Source: Casuarius casuarius (Eukaryota > Chordata > Aves > Casuariiformes > Casuariidae). From it: a DNA stretch of 64,000 nucleotides. Position 1 is the first letter of the stretch, and each line of letters begins with the position of its first letter. The stretch covers positions 883,959-947,958 of the forward strand of contig PTFA01000302.1 of the NCBI GenBank assembly GCA_003342895.1, written 5' to 3'. The position numbers were made by a program, and so were the translations under genes. Below the pieces are notes generated by a model. That model did no database searches and was not told where the DNA came from. It was given only the letters and a program-made list of their open reading frames with translations. This document shows, in pieces, positions 13,138 to 26,759 of the stretch.

Positions 13138-15941
13138 GTAAGTACCACAGATAGATACAAGCTCTTCATATGGAGTGCTAAACATCCAGTTCCTCCTGCA
13201 CAACGTAACAACTTTCTGTTCTCTTATTCCTCTTAATCCTCCCTCCTGCATTTCTCATTTGCTGAGCCTTGGCTCTTCCTATAATGTATTGTTGCAGTAC
13301 CACATATCACCATATAGGAAATATTTATTTAGCAGAGTTTTGTCCCCTAACAAAAATAATATAATAAACATTTAGAAGTACATTCTAAATATACCCCAGT
13401 GGACCAAGGGAGTATTACGGAATGACCCCAGAGGCTAACCTTCAGTTGTGCTCCTGCACCAGTTTTTAGAAAGCGGTATTATCATGAAGGTCACATACTA
13501 GCTTCCCCTTCTGTTTCCCATTCCTGCTGAGCATTATGCGGTCTGTTTTAATAATATGAAAGGATTGCTTTGCACGCAGAGAGCAGTTGCCTGGAGAATA
13601 GAAACTGATCTGGAACAGCAATGAAGAATGAAGGAGATGTGTCCAGAATTAGTCATTCAAAAATAAGAAGATAATAAAAAATACCTATAGGTGTCTATGT
13701 ACACATATTTTAAAAAATGAAATTGCCGGGGGAAGTTTCTCTGCAGTGTATGGGGCCCTCTAGTGCTCACAGGCATTATAACAGCTCCTGGAAAGAAAGA
13801 GTTCTCCGCCTTCTCCATCGCACACATTCTTCAGCCTATCCTCAAGGCAAGACTTCACACACTAGCTGTCAGGAAGAAACACACACACACTTTTTAAATA
13901 GCTGCCACTACAAGATGAAAGGAGGAAAAGTGCTGTTGGAGGACAGAGGATGACAGCAGAGTGCACATCACTGATGCCAGGAAGCTTGACAAACTGGGTT
14001 TCTGGGGGAAATGAGAAATATGATCCATGTTGGGAATTTTTGTGGTGAAAAGGTGGTGTGTGAGTTTTCAGTGAATTGTGTCATCAGCTGTAGAGCTGAT
14101 GATGACAAGGGAACTGCTTGGCCAGAGGGTGCAGCAGCAATCGGTGTGGGAATAAAGTCTTGTGATGAGCAATGAGACATTGGCTCCCTTGTGTCATATG
14201 GTGGCTTGCCTGACAAGCACCTGGCAAGGGGTAAGGGCTGGGAAGCAGATGTCTGCATAATTTTAAGAAGTCAGAGATCTGAAATGTACGTTTTGCATGA
14301 AGTGGGAATGACAGCACTGGAAAAGAAAGGTCCTGCCAACACACTCTGCCTCTGACCTGACTAGACAGACTGCCTGGGGCTGAACAAGCAGTGACCAGCC
14401 TTGCTGCCCACTCACTCTCCAGCTTCTCTTGTGAGACAGCCAGATTATGATAGCATTCATAATAATCTGGGGATTTTGATGCCCTTCTGTGGCTGCTAGA
14501 AGTGCCTTTACTACTGACCTGGAATTCATCTGAGCACTTGGCCAAGTCTGAATGCTACAGCCTGAGTCACGCTGTGCTGGTACAAACTAAACTTGTTCAG
14601 CCAGAGATATGACTCTGGGAGAATATGACCATGGGAGGATATTTGGGTATGTGAGGCATCAGCACACACCACATGATTCTCCAGTGACACCTTCCACTTT
14701 TAGCACAGACAGAGGTATTTTAAGGAAAGCTTGTCTGGCTGTTTGCCAGGTAACTTGGAAAACTTGAGGGGCAGGATTGGAAGATCCTTATCTGGTGAAT
14801 ATCAGTTTAATTCACTGATTTCTGGGAACTGGCTGAACGCATGGTCCATTAGTTAATCCACTAGTCTACCTTCTGTAGAAGGAATATATTCACTTCCTCA
14901 TCTCTTGGACATTTATTAGACTTGCTTGGACCTGCAGGTCTACCAGGTCTATCACGTCTATCAGCCTGTCCCTGGAATGTTTGTAAACCGGGAGCTTGGT
15001 GATTATAATAATGACAAACTGTTTTACACTGTCTGGAATATTCACTGAAGCCCTGACCCTGCAAACATTAAGCTATCAAATTAACTTTCAGTATGTCAGT
15101 AGCAGTCCCAGGGAAATGGCTGTGCACTGGCATTCCCTTATCCAGTATGTGCTTTTGTGCATGTGTGTTTAGACAGATTATGGGCAAGAGGAACAAAATA
15201 CAATTAGCTTTGTAGCCCTGCAGCCCAGTGAATACAGTATTGCCATTGCTAGTGACAGGTCAAAGGCTTTGTAACAGCCTTGCCAGGACTCAGGACTTGT
15301 CAGGCTCTCTCCGTACTCACCCCATTTGTTTTCCCTTTGCACATATTTGTATAATCGTATGGTGTAGCTATATTTTTTATACAGTAGTACCAAGTAGTTT
15401 TTTCTGTACAATGAAGCATTTATGGACCCTATTGTAAACATGCAGTGCAGAGGAACATGGGCTTGGTGCCTCAGCTGAAGCCTTGAAAAAAGGTCATGGC
15501 ATACAGCGAAGAGGAGGGCAGAGTGGGATGATAGGAGGTGGGGCATAGGCTGACATGGGAAACTCCATGGCTGTGAGCAACTAAGCCATAGTCAGTTAAA
15601 GAAATGCAGACCTGGAGCTGGCCAAAACCAGATTTAGAAGCAACAAAGAACAAACATCTAACATGCATAATACACTCTGTATAAAGAAAATTTGGAGATA
15701 ACATGGAATTGCAGACCAGGGAAGAGAGATCAAGGTGTAAAGTATGTTAGAAAACATATGCAAATGGCACCAGTTAGATCTGAGAGTGAGGAAGAGCAAC
15801 CATAACATCAACACCATTTTCATCCTACAAAAGAATTTGAGACACTGATGACTTGCCTTTACCTCTCCCCAGGACTGACCAAAAGAGTCCGTGAAAGCAT
15901 GAGCGTAAGAGCAGAAAAGGGGCAGACACTAAGGAGTGTAG
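13138..15941. other. Intron sequence, nothing recognised
   Basis: A short AC run near 13879. A 153-codon minus-strand frame at 14084-14545 resembles no known protein. Confidence 0.55.
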
Positions 15942-15971
15942 AGAATAATACAGTTTTAACTGTATTATTCT
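15942..15971. repeat. Perfect inverted repeat, 14-bp arms, 2-base spacer
   Basis: AGAATAATACAGTT, then TT, then its exact reverse complement. The structure is nearly continuous and palindromic, so it can form a hairpin or cruciform from either strand. Confidence 0.97.
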
Positions 15972-18900
15972 GGAGACTTTTCATGTAATACTAGACTTTT
16001 TCTTTTTTTTTTTCCTTTTCTGTAATAATTAGACCAAGACTAGATTGTTAAGATTTTGATCACATTAACAATATACTCTCAGTTTTGCATAAAAGGTGTG
16101 CTTTTTTTTTGGCCATAACAACATTTTGAATATAGCAGCCTCAAATTGTAGATGTGGGACTGAGATCTTCAGAAAGATAAGTCAACAGCTTGAGGTCAAA
16201 AAGGGTATCTGAAAAATAACTTGAAAAAGAACTAAGCTCTCTTGGTTACCAGGTCAGTGCCTTAATCATTGGAATGTCTGTCTGCTTTTTTTTGTGATCA
16301 TTTAACCTCCCGCTTAGGTTTCCAACTTAAGTAACAAATGAGCAATTCAAACAATTAACTGGAGTAATTTTAATGGGCACAAAGCTTTAAAGAGTCTGTT
16401 TCATACTGGGTAAAGTTTAGATTTGAATCATATTGGCATCATAAATTTCACATTTATGTGAACTGTTTAACCTTCTCAATCTGCAAATTGGAGTTGGAAC
16501 TTTTATAAGAATGATGTTTCTTGAAAAAAATGTACAATATTTCCAAACCCTGAAGGTAACACAGAAGTAAAAGTCTCTTTCAGTTTTGGTCTAATCCATA
16601 AAAGCTGCAATGAAGGAAAAAAAAAAAAACAGATTTTTTTCTGAAACTCAAAAAGGTTCAGTTTGTGATCATACATTGCAGCACCACAGGTAAGCATATA
16701 TATATATAAGCATATACATAGGCTTTGGGAAGAATCTTTAGGAAGTTCTTTTTTCAAGTGCTAATCTCTTCCCAACTGACTTAACTGCAGAAATAACTTC
16801 CTAGGCCTCAAATTTAAATTTTCTTTAAGTATTCCCAACTCAAATGCTGTAACAATACAATGACATGTGTGAGCTTAATGTTACTCAATGTGACAGCAAA
16901 CCTTATTTCACAGTCTATATGGGAAGGTCCAGACCACACTGAAATGCTGCTTTTGGATCTCTCCTGGGTCTAGACTGCTAAACTAGCAGATGAGAAAATA
17001 GATGGAGGGCAGTGGCAGTGGGGAGAGAAGGAAATTGGTGTGTGTTGAATATAAATAGAAAGTTCATCAGTAGAAAGAGAAAATAGAAATTTTTACTGTA
17101 GCTCATTTAAAACACTTTTTGTCCTTTTTCAGATTATGTAATATGTAAGTAATGATGCCCTGCATTTTTGCTTCTGAAATCAGTGTTGATTTTTCAGAAG
17201 ACAATGCCATTTTGAGGTAGTAAAGTAAAATATTGAAATATAATATTTCAGCCCTAGAAAAAATGTTTCATATTCTTTTGTCTGTTGAATTTACCGGATG
17301 ACTTTGGTCTACCTCATATGACACTCTTCTTTGTATTTATTGGAAAACAACTGCTTGGCTTGATCAAAATTTTCATTTCCTGTTCCTTAGTGTCCTCAGT
17401 TTAGGAAGGATGTTACACAGATGTCGGAGTTTCAGATATGCCAACTCATACAAAGAAAGCATGTCATTTTTTGAAAGAACATCAGTCCGACATTTCAAAA
17501 ACCTGAAGCAACTGTGAAGGCTTGAGATCAAAAATGTCTCATAATACTATCTTAAAGCACCTTTTCCTCATTAAATGAATACTTTTATATCATTAGAATT
17601 GTTGTAATACTTCTTACGTAAAAGCAACCTTCTGTTATTACATGTTAATTAATAGAAAATGTGTTCTGTAATAGTGCCATCAAAACCTCAATCTTTGGAT
17701 TATTTTGATAGAGAACCTTTCTGTATTTTCTTTATATGCCAAAGTCTGGGAATTGTGATACAGCGTTAAGATTCTCTGCATGCAAATAAAATCCAAATTT
17801 TTTTCTCAAAGTTCTTTTCTTCTTGCTCCATAAACATTTTTTTCCTCAGAAGGTTTTATTGCTCAAAATCCTTAAGGTGATATGTCAGTCTTTTGAGCAG
17901 ATAAAAAGTGCTCTGCTCCTGTTAGCAATCTGAATACCCGTATTCTTGAAAATAACTGTATGGGAGATTGTAGGTCTCATCCTTCAGTGACACACACGGA
18001 CAGTAAAATTTGGTGCCAATTCTTAGGAAGGCAGATCTCTCTGGCATTGCTGCTGTCATTTTATGCAGACAACTTTATTTTTATTCTAAGGAGAGATGCA
18101 TTCTTAATACTCTTCTGGCCACAATAAATAAATGCAAACAACCTTATTATCGTGCCAGAACAAAAATGCATAAACAGTATCTTTGGGACCATATGTTTGC
18201 AATATTGGAAAAATGACTTTTGACATCAATCCATCAAAAGCTTTCTCCAGCAGTCCATGCATACATCAGTATTCGCTTGGCACAGAACCAGATCTTCTCC
18301 TCTAAAAACTGGCAAAAAGAGAATATCGACTGTTGCATTTTCAGTTTGTTGCATTCACTGAACTGTTTGTGGTACCCTTTTGGGGGTACATTGGAGATAT
18401 CAAGATCCATTGCATAGGAATGTCTCAATTAACAGATGGTGTCTTCTCTGATCTTAGTGAGATGCCAGCTGCCATTGAGTGTCACCAAAAGACAGAGAAG
18501 GCCACAAGCCTACGGCCTTCAACCTGCTGTTCAGATGAACTGACCTGGCCAGGAGAGCCTTCTTTAGGAAAATGGCTAGTGAGTCGTGCTTGTGAATCCT
18601 GCAAGTTATAAATCCTTCCTGCTCACAATAAATAATATTTCAACCCCTTATGTATTCTGAGTGCAACTCTTCAGCTGCTGCAAAGCCAGTATGGCGTTCT
18701 GGCCATTGGCACCAGCTGAGGCAGGAACCCTCCTGCAGCAGGACAGCCATACCTGGTACGACTTCTCACACACTCTGTTTGACTTGGAAAATGCAATGGA
18801 AATGACAAGCTTTTTGCATACGCTGTATTTCCAGTTATCTCTTACATCTCCTTGGTTTAAAACGAGCTAGACAGGTTATGCATTGGTTTCCTATGGCAGG

Positions 18901-21900
18901 GAGGGATGCTATTAGTAGCTGTAACCAAAACTAGTCACACAATCCAAAATATGACATTGAACTTCCCAGCTGGAAACGTTATAACAGGGAAGAAGTTGTT
19001 CCAGATGTAGAAATGGCCTTCACAAAAATTCCTATGAGTTGGCAATCTGTGTTTAACCCTTTGGTGCTAAGTCATCTAGAAATCAACCTATGGGCTAAGC
19101 CAGGACTAGACCATAGAAAATGATGCACAGCAGACATAAAGTTCAGCCTAAAAACCCCTGACAATAACAAAGAAGCTACAGGAGGGAAGTGAAACTCTAG
19201 CCTACCTCAGTCTACTGTAGGGCTGCTGGGTAGTGGAGTCCCAGGGTTTCCCCAAAGGATGGAAGGAAAGGTTTGCTATTGAGAATTTTAATGGAATGTG
19301 TTAAATACAATGAATTTCTGAAGATGTGCCAAAATAAGCACTGATGTTTACTGAACACATCGTGTGTGTTCAGTACACATAACATGACATGTTCAGTAAA
19401 CCTCAGTATTTGTTGACATTCAGGTCCTAGTTTTCCACCAATTTTTTGCTCATCTGTTTTATCTTGAATGTAGCCACAGTATTTATAGAAAAGCAAAAGG
19501 TCCAGTGCTATTCTGGTTAGCTTTTGGAGAGCTCTTGATTTGGTTGAGGTTATCTGCTGATTCCTCATTCTGGTCTTGGTTCATTAAAATAATTTTGATC
19601 AAGGATCACATTTAAAATGTGTTCATCTTTAAGCCTGCCCCTAAGTCTTTCTGACATAAACATATGATTAAAAGCTCTCCTGAGCAGGGACCAGATGTAG
19701 CAAATCCATTCTGATGTGATTTTTGCTTCTGACAGGCAGTGTGGGATGGTGGCAGGATATGTCACTTTCCCTAAGGGCTGGAGCAGCAGTCTTCAACGGT
19801 GAGCCTTGACGCTCTGCACTGTGCTGCTCAGCCTGTTCCCATGCCACACTGACTGGCAAGTGACCTGTGAGTCCTGTAACTGAAAATAGATGAAATGTAC
19901 AGCCTTATTCCATATTTAACTAAGGATGTTAGGGACATAAAATACTTTTCTGTGGTAAACCATAGCCTTCCCAGGGATGCTTCCTAACTGCTGTAGGCAG
20001 CCGCCCACTCTCTGGTTCTGAGATCCTGACATTATTTCAAGAAAACTGGGTTATCTAACTTCCAGCATTTTAATTAACTATTGGTATTTTGGACACTCCA
20101 ATCAGGGCCTAGCTTCTAGTGGTAAAGATACCAAAAATTCGTGCAAAGAGCTGGTACTTCATAACATTACAGTAACACTTCCATTTATAAGCAGATGCAG
20201 GTTCAGGCTGCTGCTGGCTCTTTCCAGATGTCCTCAGAGGAGGTTGTAGTGAGAAGAGCCTTTTCTATACAAGAAATGCTCCAGAATTTAGCTTTTCTCA
20301 ACACAGAATGAACAGATGATGGGGAGTGAAGAGTTTGGGCACAAGGCCTTTATAATAGAGATAATAAAGGCAAAGAAGGGGAGGAAGGCAGCTGCACTTT
20401 TACAAAAGGTGACTGATTTGCCCTGGCAGCATCTCAGTCACAGAATTCTCTGGAGAAGGCAGGCAGTGTCCCACCATGGTGCTGAGCAAATACCCAGCAC
20501 CCACCTTGAAAATGTCACCCACAGTTTGCCTCTTGGCTTATAGACAGTGGGACGTGTCCAACCGGTAACCTTGACAAGCTGCCACACATGAAGGATGCCA
20601 CACTTTTTCTTACTACTTTGCCTTGGGCTTAGCAGAAAGCAGGGCAAAGGAGTTATTTTACATGTAACGGTGAACCAAATTTGCTTTTGGGATAGGACAG
20701 AGAGAGTACAGGGCATAAGATGTTACTGAAGCCAAGCCAGACTGAAATTTCTGCTCTGGAGGCAGGAAACCTTATGATGCACAGTCAGTTGCTGAGCTGT
20801 TCCATCCTGGCAGCTGCGGAGACCACAATGCTATCAGAGTGAAAACTCAGGAATGTCAAAAGTGGGTTTTGGGACCTGGAATGCATCTTAGTGATGGGAT
20901 GACTAAGGTGTGGAAGAAAGAGAAGCAGAAAAGGCATTTTAACATCTTCCATGCTGCAAGGAAGGATCAGTCACAGCCAAACTCTTTCTAGGTGTCTAGG
21001 TGACAAACTCACGGGGCTGGACTGTCTTGCATGAGCCGTGTAGATCACCTAGCACTCCAGACTCGGTCCTGGTGGGGTGCCACGAGGTGGCCGCTATGAA
21101 TAATGACAGCCATGAAGCAGCAGGAAGCAGGGGAACTGACATCCACCTGTGACAAGATTAGCTCTTAGCAATACCATACAGATTAGGAAGCTAACTTAAT
21201 AGATTCCCTTTTGCTCTGGATGTTTAACATGCTGTATCAACAGTAAAGACTGGAAAATGCTCCTGTCCACACTCTTAAATAGCAGAAGTCTGAAGATATG
21301 AAATGAAGAGATATAATAAACCCCCTAAGGGAAGTACAATACTCGTAAGACCTACTTATATGGAGCAATTGCTAGGACAGAAAAATATATCTGTTTAATT
21401 CTCCTTTCAGCTTTAATGTGATAGATATCTCTTAAACAATTATGCAGAGTTCACATCCAGGATTAAGCAGTTGTTTTATTTCACTCTGGAGATGACTTTA
21501 CTTCTGCCTGACCATAGATTGTTTTTCTGTCTTTGTTTAGAAGTACATACCACTTTGACATTTGTGGGGTTAAAGGACCCCAGAAAATAATGGCATATGG
21601 TTGACAATTTCCCTAAGAAGTATTATTCCTTTAGGAAACGTTTACTTAATTAAATGCAAAATGTTTATGGGAATTTATCTATTTCATCATAATCTGACAG
21701 GATATTATCTCAATATTTTGTTTCAATGAAGCTGAAACATCTGCTCTTTACATTATCATTTAAACTATGAATAGATAAAAGTGTTAAAGTTGCAATGTTG
21801 ATAACGTTTCAGTCTTATCAAAATGTTTCCATGAGGTCAACACAAATATTATTAAATCCTCTGTTTCATAAACATTTTTGAAACATTTACTTTTAATTTC

Positions 21901-22799
21901 TATTTGGGACAAGACGAAATTCCAGAAGCTTGGAATTTTCTGTGAGATGGAAATTTTAAGATTTGGTCCATTCAAGTCATCATTTTATGCTACAGTTTCA
22001 TTTATAGCTTCAGCTTTTCATCATCCTCCCCTCTAGGGTCTTCAAAGTCTAAAATTTATGCTTTGTGTTCCTCTTCACAGATGTCTATTCCAACCCTAAT
22101 AACAAAGGATGAAAATTCACAGTCTGTTTCTGGCTAATGAAACAATATAAAATTATTTGGAGAATGACACTGGGGCTTTGAATGGGGACCAGCAGATTTA
22201 TTTATGTCTTCGAATAAGAACGCTGAAATGACTGACTCCAACAAAGAAATATTTTGCCAGTTACTAAGCACAGGGGGAGTGGAAAGAAAATTCCATTATG
22301 ATTTCAAGCAGTTACATCAGGAACTGCTAGGCTGGTTCACACCGGTAGCTCATCCAGTTCTGTCTGGCAGTGGCTGTTTCCAGATATTTTGTGGAAACAT
22401 ACCAAAATTTAAGTGTCAATTTGCCTACAGGAAAGCTTCTTCCCTACTTGCAGTGTAAAGAGCTGGCTTTTTTCCCAAGCTGTAAGAGCCAACACCCTTT
22501 CCTAAACACCTATTTACTCTGTAAATGGAGTTCCTGCTTTGAATTTTGCAAAATACTCCACTGTGATGAAGCAGAAAGTGCAATAAGCTCATTGCTTATA
22601 AAGGAGAAAATGAGGGTTCCCTTGCCCCCACATTTTTATTTCCTGGTTTCAGTTTCACAGTCTATCTTTTGCTCCTATGTGACAGAAGAAGACAAAAAGT
22701 AGTTCCTACTCTCACTTCGCTGTTTCTTTTCCATGTACTTTTAGCATTTCCCCTCTCCCAGACCGTTACGGAAGTATAGAAAATAGTGCAATAGTGCCT
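15972..22799. other. AT-rich intron sequence
   Basis: Contains a TA repeat at about 16697, the hairpin at 19346 and AT-rich, repeat-free stretches (about 17000-17900 and 21600-22000) of the sort often seen in conserved non-coding elements. No exon found. Confidence 0.5.
19346..19401. repeat. Inverted repeat, 12-bp arms with 32-base loop
   Basis: GTTTACTGAACA at 19346-19357 and its exact complement at 19390-19401. The loop holds a further TGTTCAGTA copy, so the motif occurs three times in 56 bp. Confidence 0.93.
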
Positions 22800-23070
22800 T
22801 ACCTCCAGTATCCCACCAAACTGTTGTCAAGTCTGTTCTTAAAATTATCCTACAGTGGAGAGTCCCCTGTGGCCCTTGGCAACCTGCTGCATTGCTTCAC
22901 TGTGCTCGATCTTTGGAAAAGGTTTGGGGAGGTGTGTTTTTCAAGGTCTGGTCTTCTGGCATTTTAATCCAATTCTCCTTGTCTTTGGAATTTATTTATC
23001 TTCATAGCTATTTTTAAACTATTTGGGCACATTGTCATGTCTCTGTTCAGTTTTCTTTTCCCTAAATAAT
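22800..23070 (-). mobile_element. Second old CR1 3' fragment
   Basis: The segment TGGAGAGTCCCCTGTGG followed by CTTGGCAACCTGCTGCATTG, and then TTGTCATGTCTCTGTTC near 23032, repeats the same CR1 3' landmarks found again at 23270-23460. Two copies of the same part of the element in the same order and orientation mean two insertions, or a tandem duplication, rather than one element. A GC-richer stretch of about 170 bp (23075-23240) separates them and does not look like CR1. Confidence 0.75.
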
Positions 23071-23239
23071 CTTAATTTTCTCTTGCAGATTGTGGACCTT
23101 TGTAATCAGAAATACAGAGCAAAGCCCAGGAAGGGGCAGGACACAAGTGCTCCGCCGTAGGGTCCCAGAAGAGCGGGTCTGGGAAGGGCCTCGGTGCCCG
23201 GCCATGCTGGGTGAACCAGTGCCGCTCCTGACCATTTGG

Positions 23240-25150
23240 TGTCTGGCCTCTTCTCAGGGACCTGAAACAACGGAGACTCCCCAGGGAGCCTATTCCAGGG
23301 CTTCACAGTCCCTATGGTTAGAAGGGTTTCTCTAATGAGATTTCCTTGCCACAGCTTTATCTCCATTGCTGTTATCCTTTCTACCGTAAGCACAAAGAAC
23401 ATGCTATTTTTCCTATTTACAATAGTCTACAAAATGGTTAAAGGCCTCTGTCATGTCTCCCCACTCTCTTCTCTGCTTTATACTTAGCAGCCTTTCCTTG
23501 TAGACCATGTACTCCAACCATGTACTCCGTTTTCTCCTCCTGTTTTTCTGGCAGTCTGTACTGTGCTTGCAGTGCAGTACTCCAAACTGCACTTTACTTC
23601 AGCAGAAGCCGTATTAATAATAAGTGGAGGAGATTTGTTTTATGTCTCACTACCTACATGCCAGTGTGCCTTTACAGCACGACATTCTTGACTCACATTC
23701 AGTTTCTGACTTGCTCTAGTCCCCACATCTTTTCCAGAGAACCATGTGGATAGCCACAGCCCATCCTGTCTTTTCACAGTTGGTTATACCTGCCTAAGAG
23801 TAAAACTTTGCGCTTTTCCTTTATTGTATTTTTTTAAGACCGTCTCTCTGATTTATAGTTGTAATACTGTTGTTCACTGTGTGCCCCCAGGTTTGATGTT
23901 GTCTTCAAGTGTAACAAGTATATCGTATACTAGTAAAACTTCTGATCATCCCAGCTGTTAATGAAAATATTAAATGGTTTCAGACCCAGCACAGAGCCAT
24001 ATCAAACCTCGTCCTTCAATTTTGACTGAATGGTTTCTGGCCAATACTGTATCTGCCCTATAGAAGTTTCATCCAGGCCGTGTTACTATAGCTTGATTAC
24101 ATGAGTATCAAAAGTCTTCCTACCATCAAGATAATTGGCATCTTCTACCCCTCTGCCGCAAAGTCTGCTAGCTGCCAGTCAAGGAAGCTAGTCTAACGTG
24201 ACAGGAGTTATTTTGATAAATTCAATTTACTTATAGTCCTCTGTATTCTTCTAGATAACTGGAAATATTCCTCCAAGGATTGAAGTTTTGTTACTTGTTC
24301 TGGTAGTCCCTAACTCTTCTTTTCCTTGTCCCCTTGCTAAAATTAAGCATGACATTTGCCCTTTTTTAAAACAGGCCTTTTCAAAATCACAAAGACCCAA
24401 GGGCTCTGAGACTGCTTCAGCCAGTTCTCCAGTTTTAGGATGGATTTTATTACACCCAGATAATCCAAAAATAGTTGATTTATCTAAGTACTCTCCAGCT
24501 TGTTTTTTCCTAATTGTAATCTGGCTGTGTACCTTGTGTAACGGTATTTGCTATCTGATGGCAACAAATCCTTTTAGTAACGACTGAAAAAAAGGCACTC
24601 ATCTCCATGTTATTTATAGATACTGTCTGCCCTTTCTGTGGAACAGAAGACAAACAATTTCTTTCACTTTCTTTCTACCACTAACACAGTCACAGAATTA
24701 CTTCTTATTATACTTCTGACCCTTTGCTAGTGGTCTCCCATATTATATTTCAGCCTTTTTGATTTTTTCCTCATGTGACTGTGCTACTCACTTCAAGTGA
24801 GATTTTCTACTTTCTAGGAACTTTCTTCTTTGCTTGAGGTCAATTAAAAGTGAGTGATTTAGTGTAGTTTTTCTCCCCCTGCACCTTATCTTTCCTCAGT
24901 ATTGGGATAATTTGTGTTTGTATGCTTGTATACTCTATATAATGCCTAAAACGCCTCTGTTCTTCAGAGTTTTCACTTATGAATTCTCTCAAGCTTTCTG
25001 ACATCTGTAGACCTCGAATGCATTCTTCTCATTTTGCTTTTCCATTCTTAAGTCATAGACTTTATCATTTCATGGCCATCCAAGAGGCTGTCTAATCTTT
25101 TCATCGTGGGTGTTCTGCCATAGACTAATCATTCTGGTGCACAGTTCTTT
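23240..25150 (-). mobile_element. Old CR1 LINE, about 1.9 kb, 5'-truncated and decayed
   Basis: Read on the plus strand this is the reverse complement of a CR1 3' half. Recognisable consensus blocks occur in the right order: CCCCAGGGAGCCTATTCCAG near 23280, TGTCATGTCTCCCCAC near 23452, the block with ATGAAAATATTAAATGG and CAGACCCAGCACAGAGCCAT near 23961-24000, GACATTTGCCCTTTT near 24352, and GACTTTATCATTTCATGG near 25060. The matching consensus encodes the reverse transcriptase and part of the sequence upstream of it. Stops and indels are everywhere, so it is long dead. It lies in the same orientation as PALM2. The boundaries are approximate because the flanks fade gradually. Confidence 0.85.
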
Positions 25151-26759
25151 AACTTTGCTTTTCTGTGTAGTTAGCTAAAAAGCTTGTCATTCAAAAGATT
25201 TTCTTCCCTGTGCAAGGTGAAGTTAAGATGATTCTGACTTTTTTTTTTTTTTAATAAGGAAGCGTTTTTAATGATGTGCTCTTCCTATAAAGTGTTTCTT
25301 CTACTGCACATCAGGTAGTGTTATGAGTTAGATGAACTCTACAATGGTGAATGAGTCCCAGAATCGTTTCTAGTGTAATTAGGGTATGTTAGAAGTTTTT
25401 TGGTTCAGAGAAAATTAAAATACAAAATCTATTCTTTTCTCAGTCAAATCAAGGCTTCTTTTTAGATAAGCAAATAGAGAAGATAAAAGAATGCTCATCA
25501 AATTGGAATATGAAGAACAAAGATTTTCTCTTTTCTGAAAATCTACCCTCCCACTTAATTAAAAAATAGTCTCTGTTGGAGGATAAGGAGGAAAAAAAAG
25601 GGAGATAGGTAGCAGAAGCAGTAAGATCCAGAGAAGAAACCTGTTCCAGGAACGAAGGTGTAATTTTGACATTTCCTTCTAGAGTTTAAGAATCATCCCC
25701 ACACAACCTGGAATCCAGTTTTCTGGGTTAACAGGATTAGTCTGTTTCGTCCAGCCTTATCCAACTATGCTCATGCAAACTGGGCTACGTTTGAAGCCTG
25801 GCGTGGTTGCTGCTTGGAAAGTGTGGCCTCTATAGCTCTGCTGTTCTGGAGCTGGCAGATGCAAGGAGATGCAATGCAACCAAGCAGGACATATGGGGAG
25901 GGGTTCTCAAATCCCTCCCCTTTGGCACCTCTGAGATGTAATGAGGAGACTGGAGCCTAAGGCAAAGAGGCTAGTGGTGAAGTCTGAAAAACATTCTAAA
26001 TATTAGTTATTTCCATGACAGAGTGGAAGAAAGCGCTCAGGGAAATACAATATCATATGCACACTATCCTTTGTGAACACATAGTCGCACTGCGCAGATG
26101 ATTGCTTGCTCTTTGCCCGGTGAACCCTGGGTGCCTGCCATGGGCCATGGTGCTTGCCCTGGTGAGGACCGACCTCTCTCCGTGGAGCGCTCTGGGCCCG
26201 TCAGGTCTGCGAGACAGGGATGCGAGAACCTCAACATAAACAAGCGAGGGTTGATTTTTCCGTGGTAGGTGGACATGCCTCAGGGAGAGAGGCCAAGCCA
26301 AACCATAACCCAGGCTGTCTGCACGAGCACAAGCTGGCATGACAAACTGCTGGCATTTAATTTATAGCCTGCCAATCCAATTATGCTGCCAATCCAGTGT
26401 CCCAAGCTGGCCATGGCTCATGAATTACTACATCATGTGTTGGTCAGTAACTCCCATGTATTCAGCTCCACGGCTCCACAAAGTGATTTCTACACCTTCA
26501 GGGAGAGGGCAAGCCAAGGAGACATGGTCTTGGCTGCGACAAGCCAGCATCCTCCTCCTCATGGGAGGGTGAAAGAAGAGGAGCTTCATTCCCCTGATGC
26601 AGAGGAAACATTGGCGAGAAGGTGCTGCCATTTGTGGGGGGAAAGAGGGATTTGCTTGTTTCATAGAGAAGTGTTTTCCATGTGCGGCTGCTCCATGGGA
26701 AGTGGGACAAGCATAGCGGGAAATCTGGTCAACAAGCCGGGGAAAGGTTTTGTCTAGTT
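25151..26759. other. Intron sequence between the CR1 copies and the GC-rich patch
   Basis: A T run at 25239-25252. Otherwise nothing classifiable. Composition shifts toward GC from about 26080. Confidence 0.5.
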
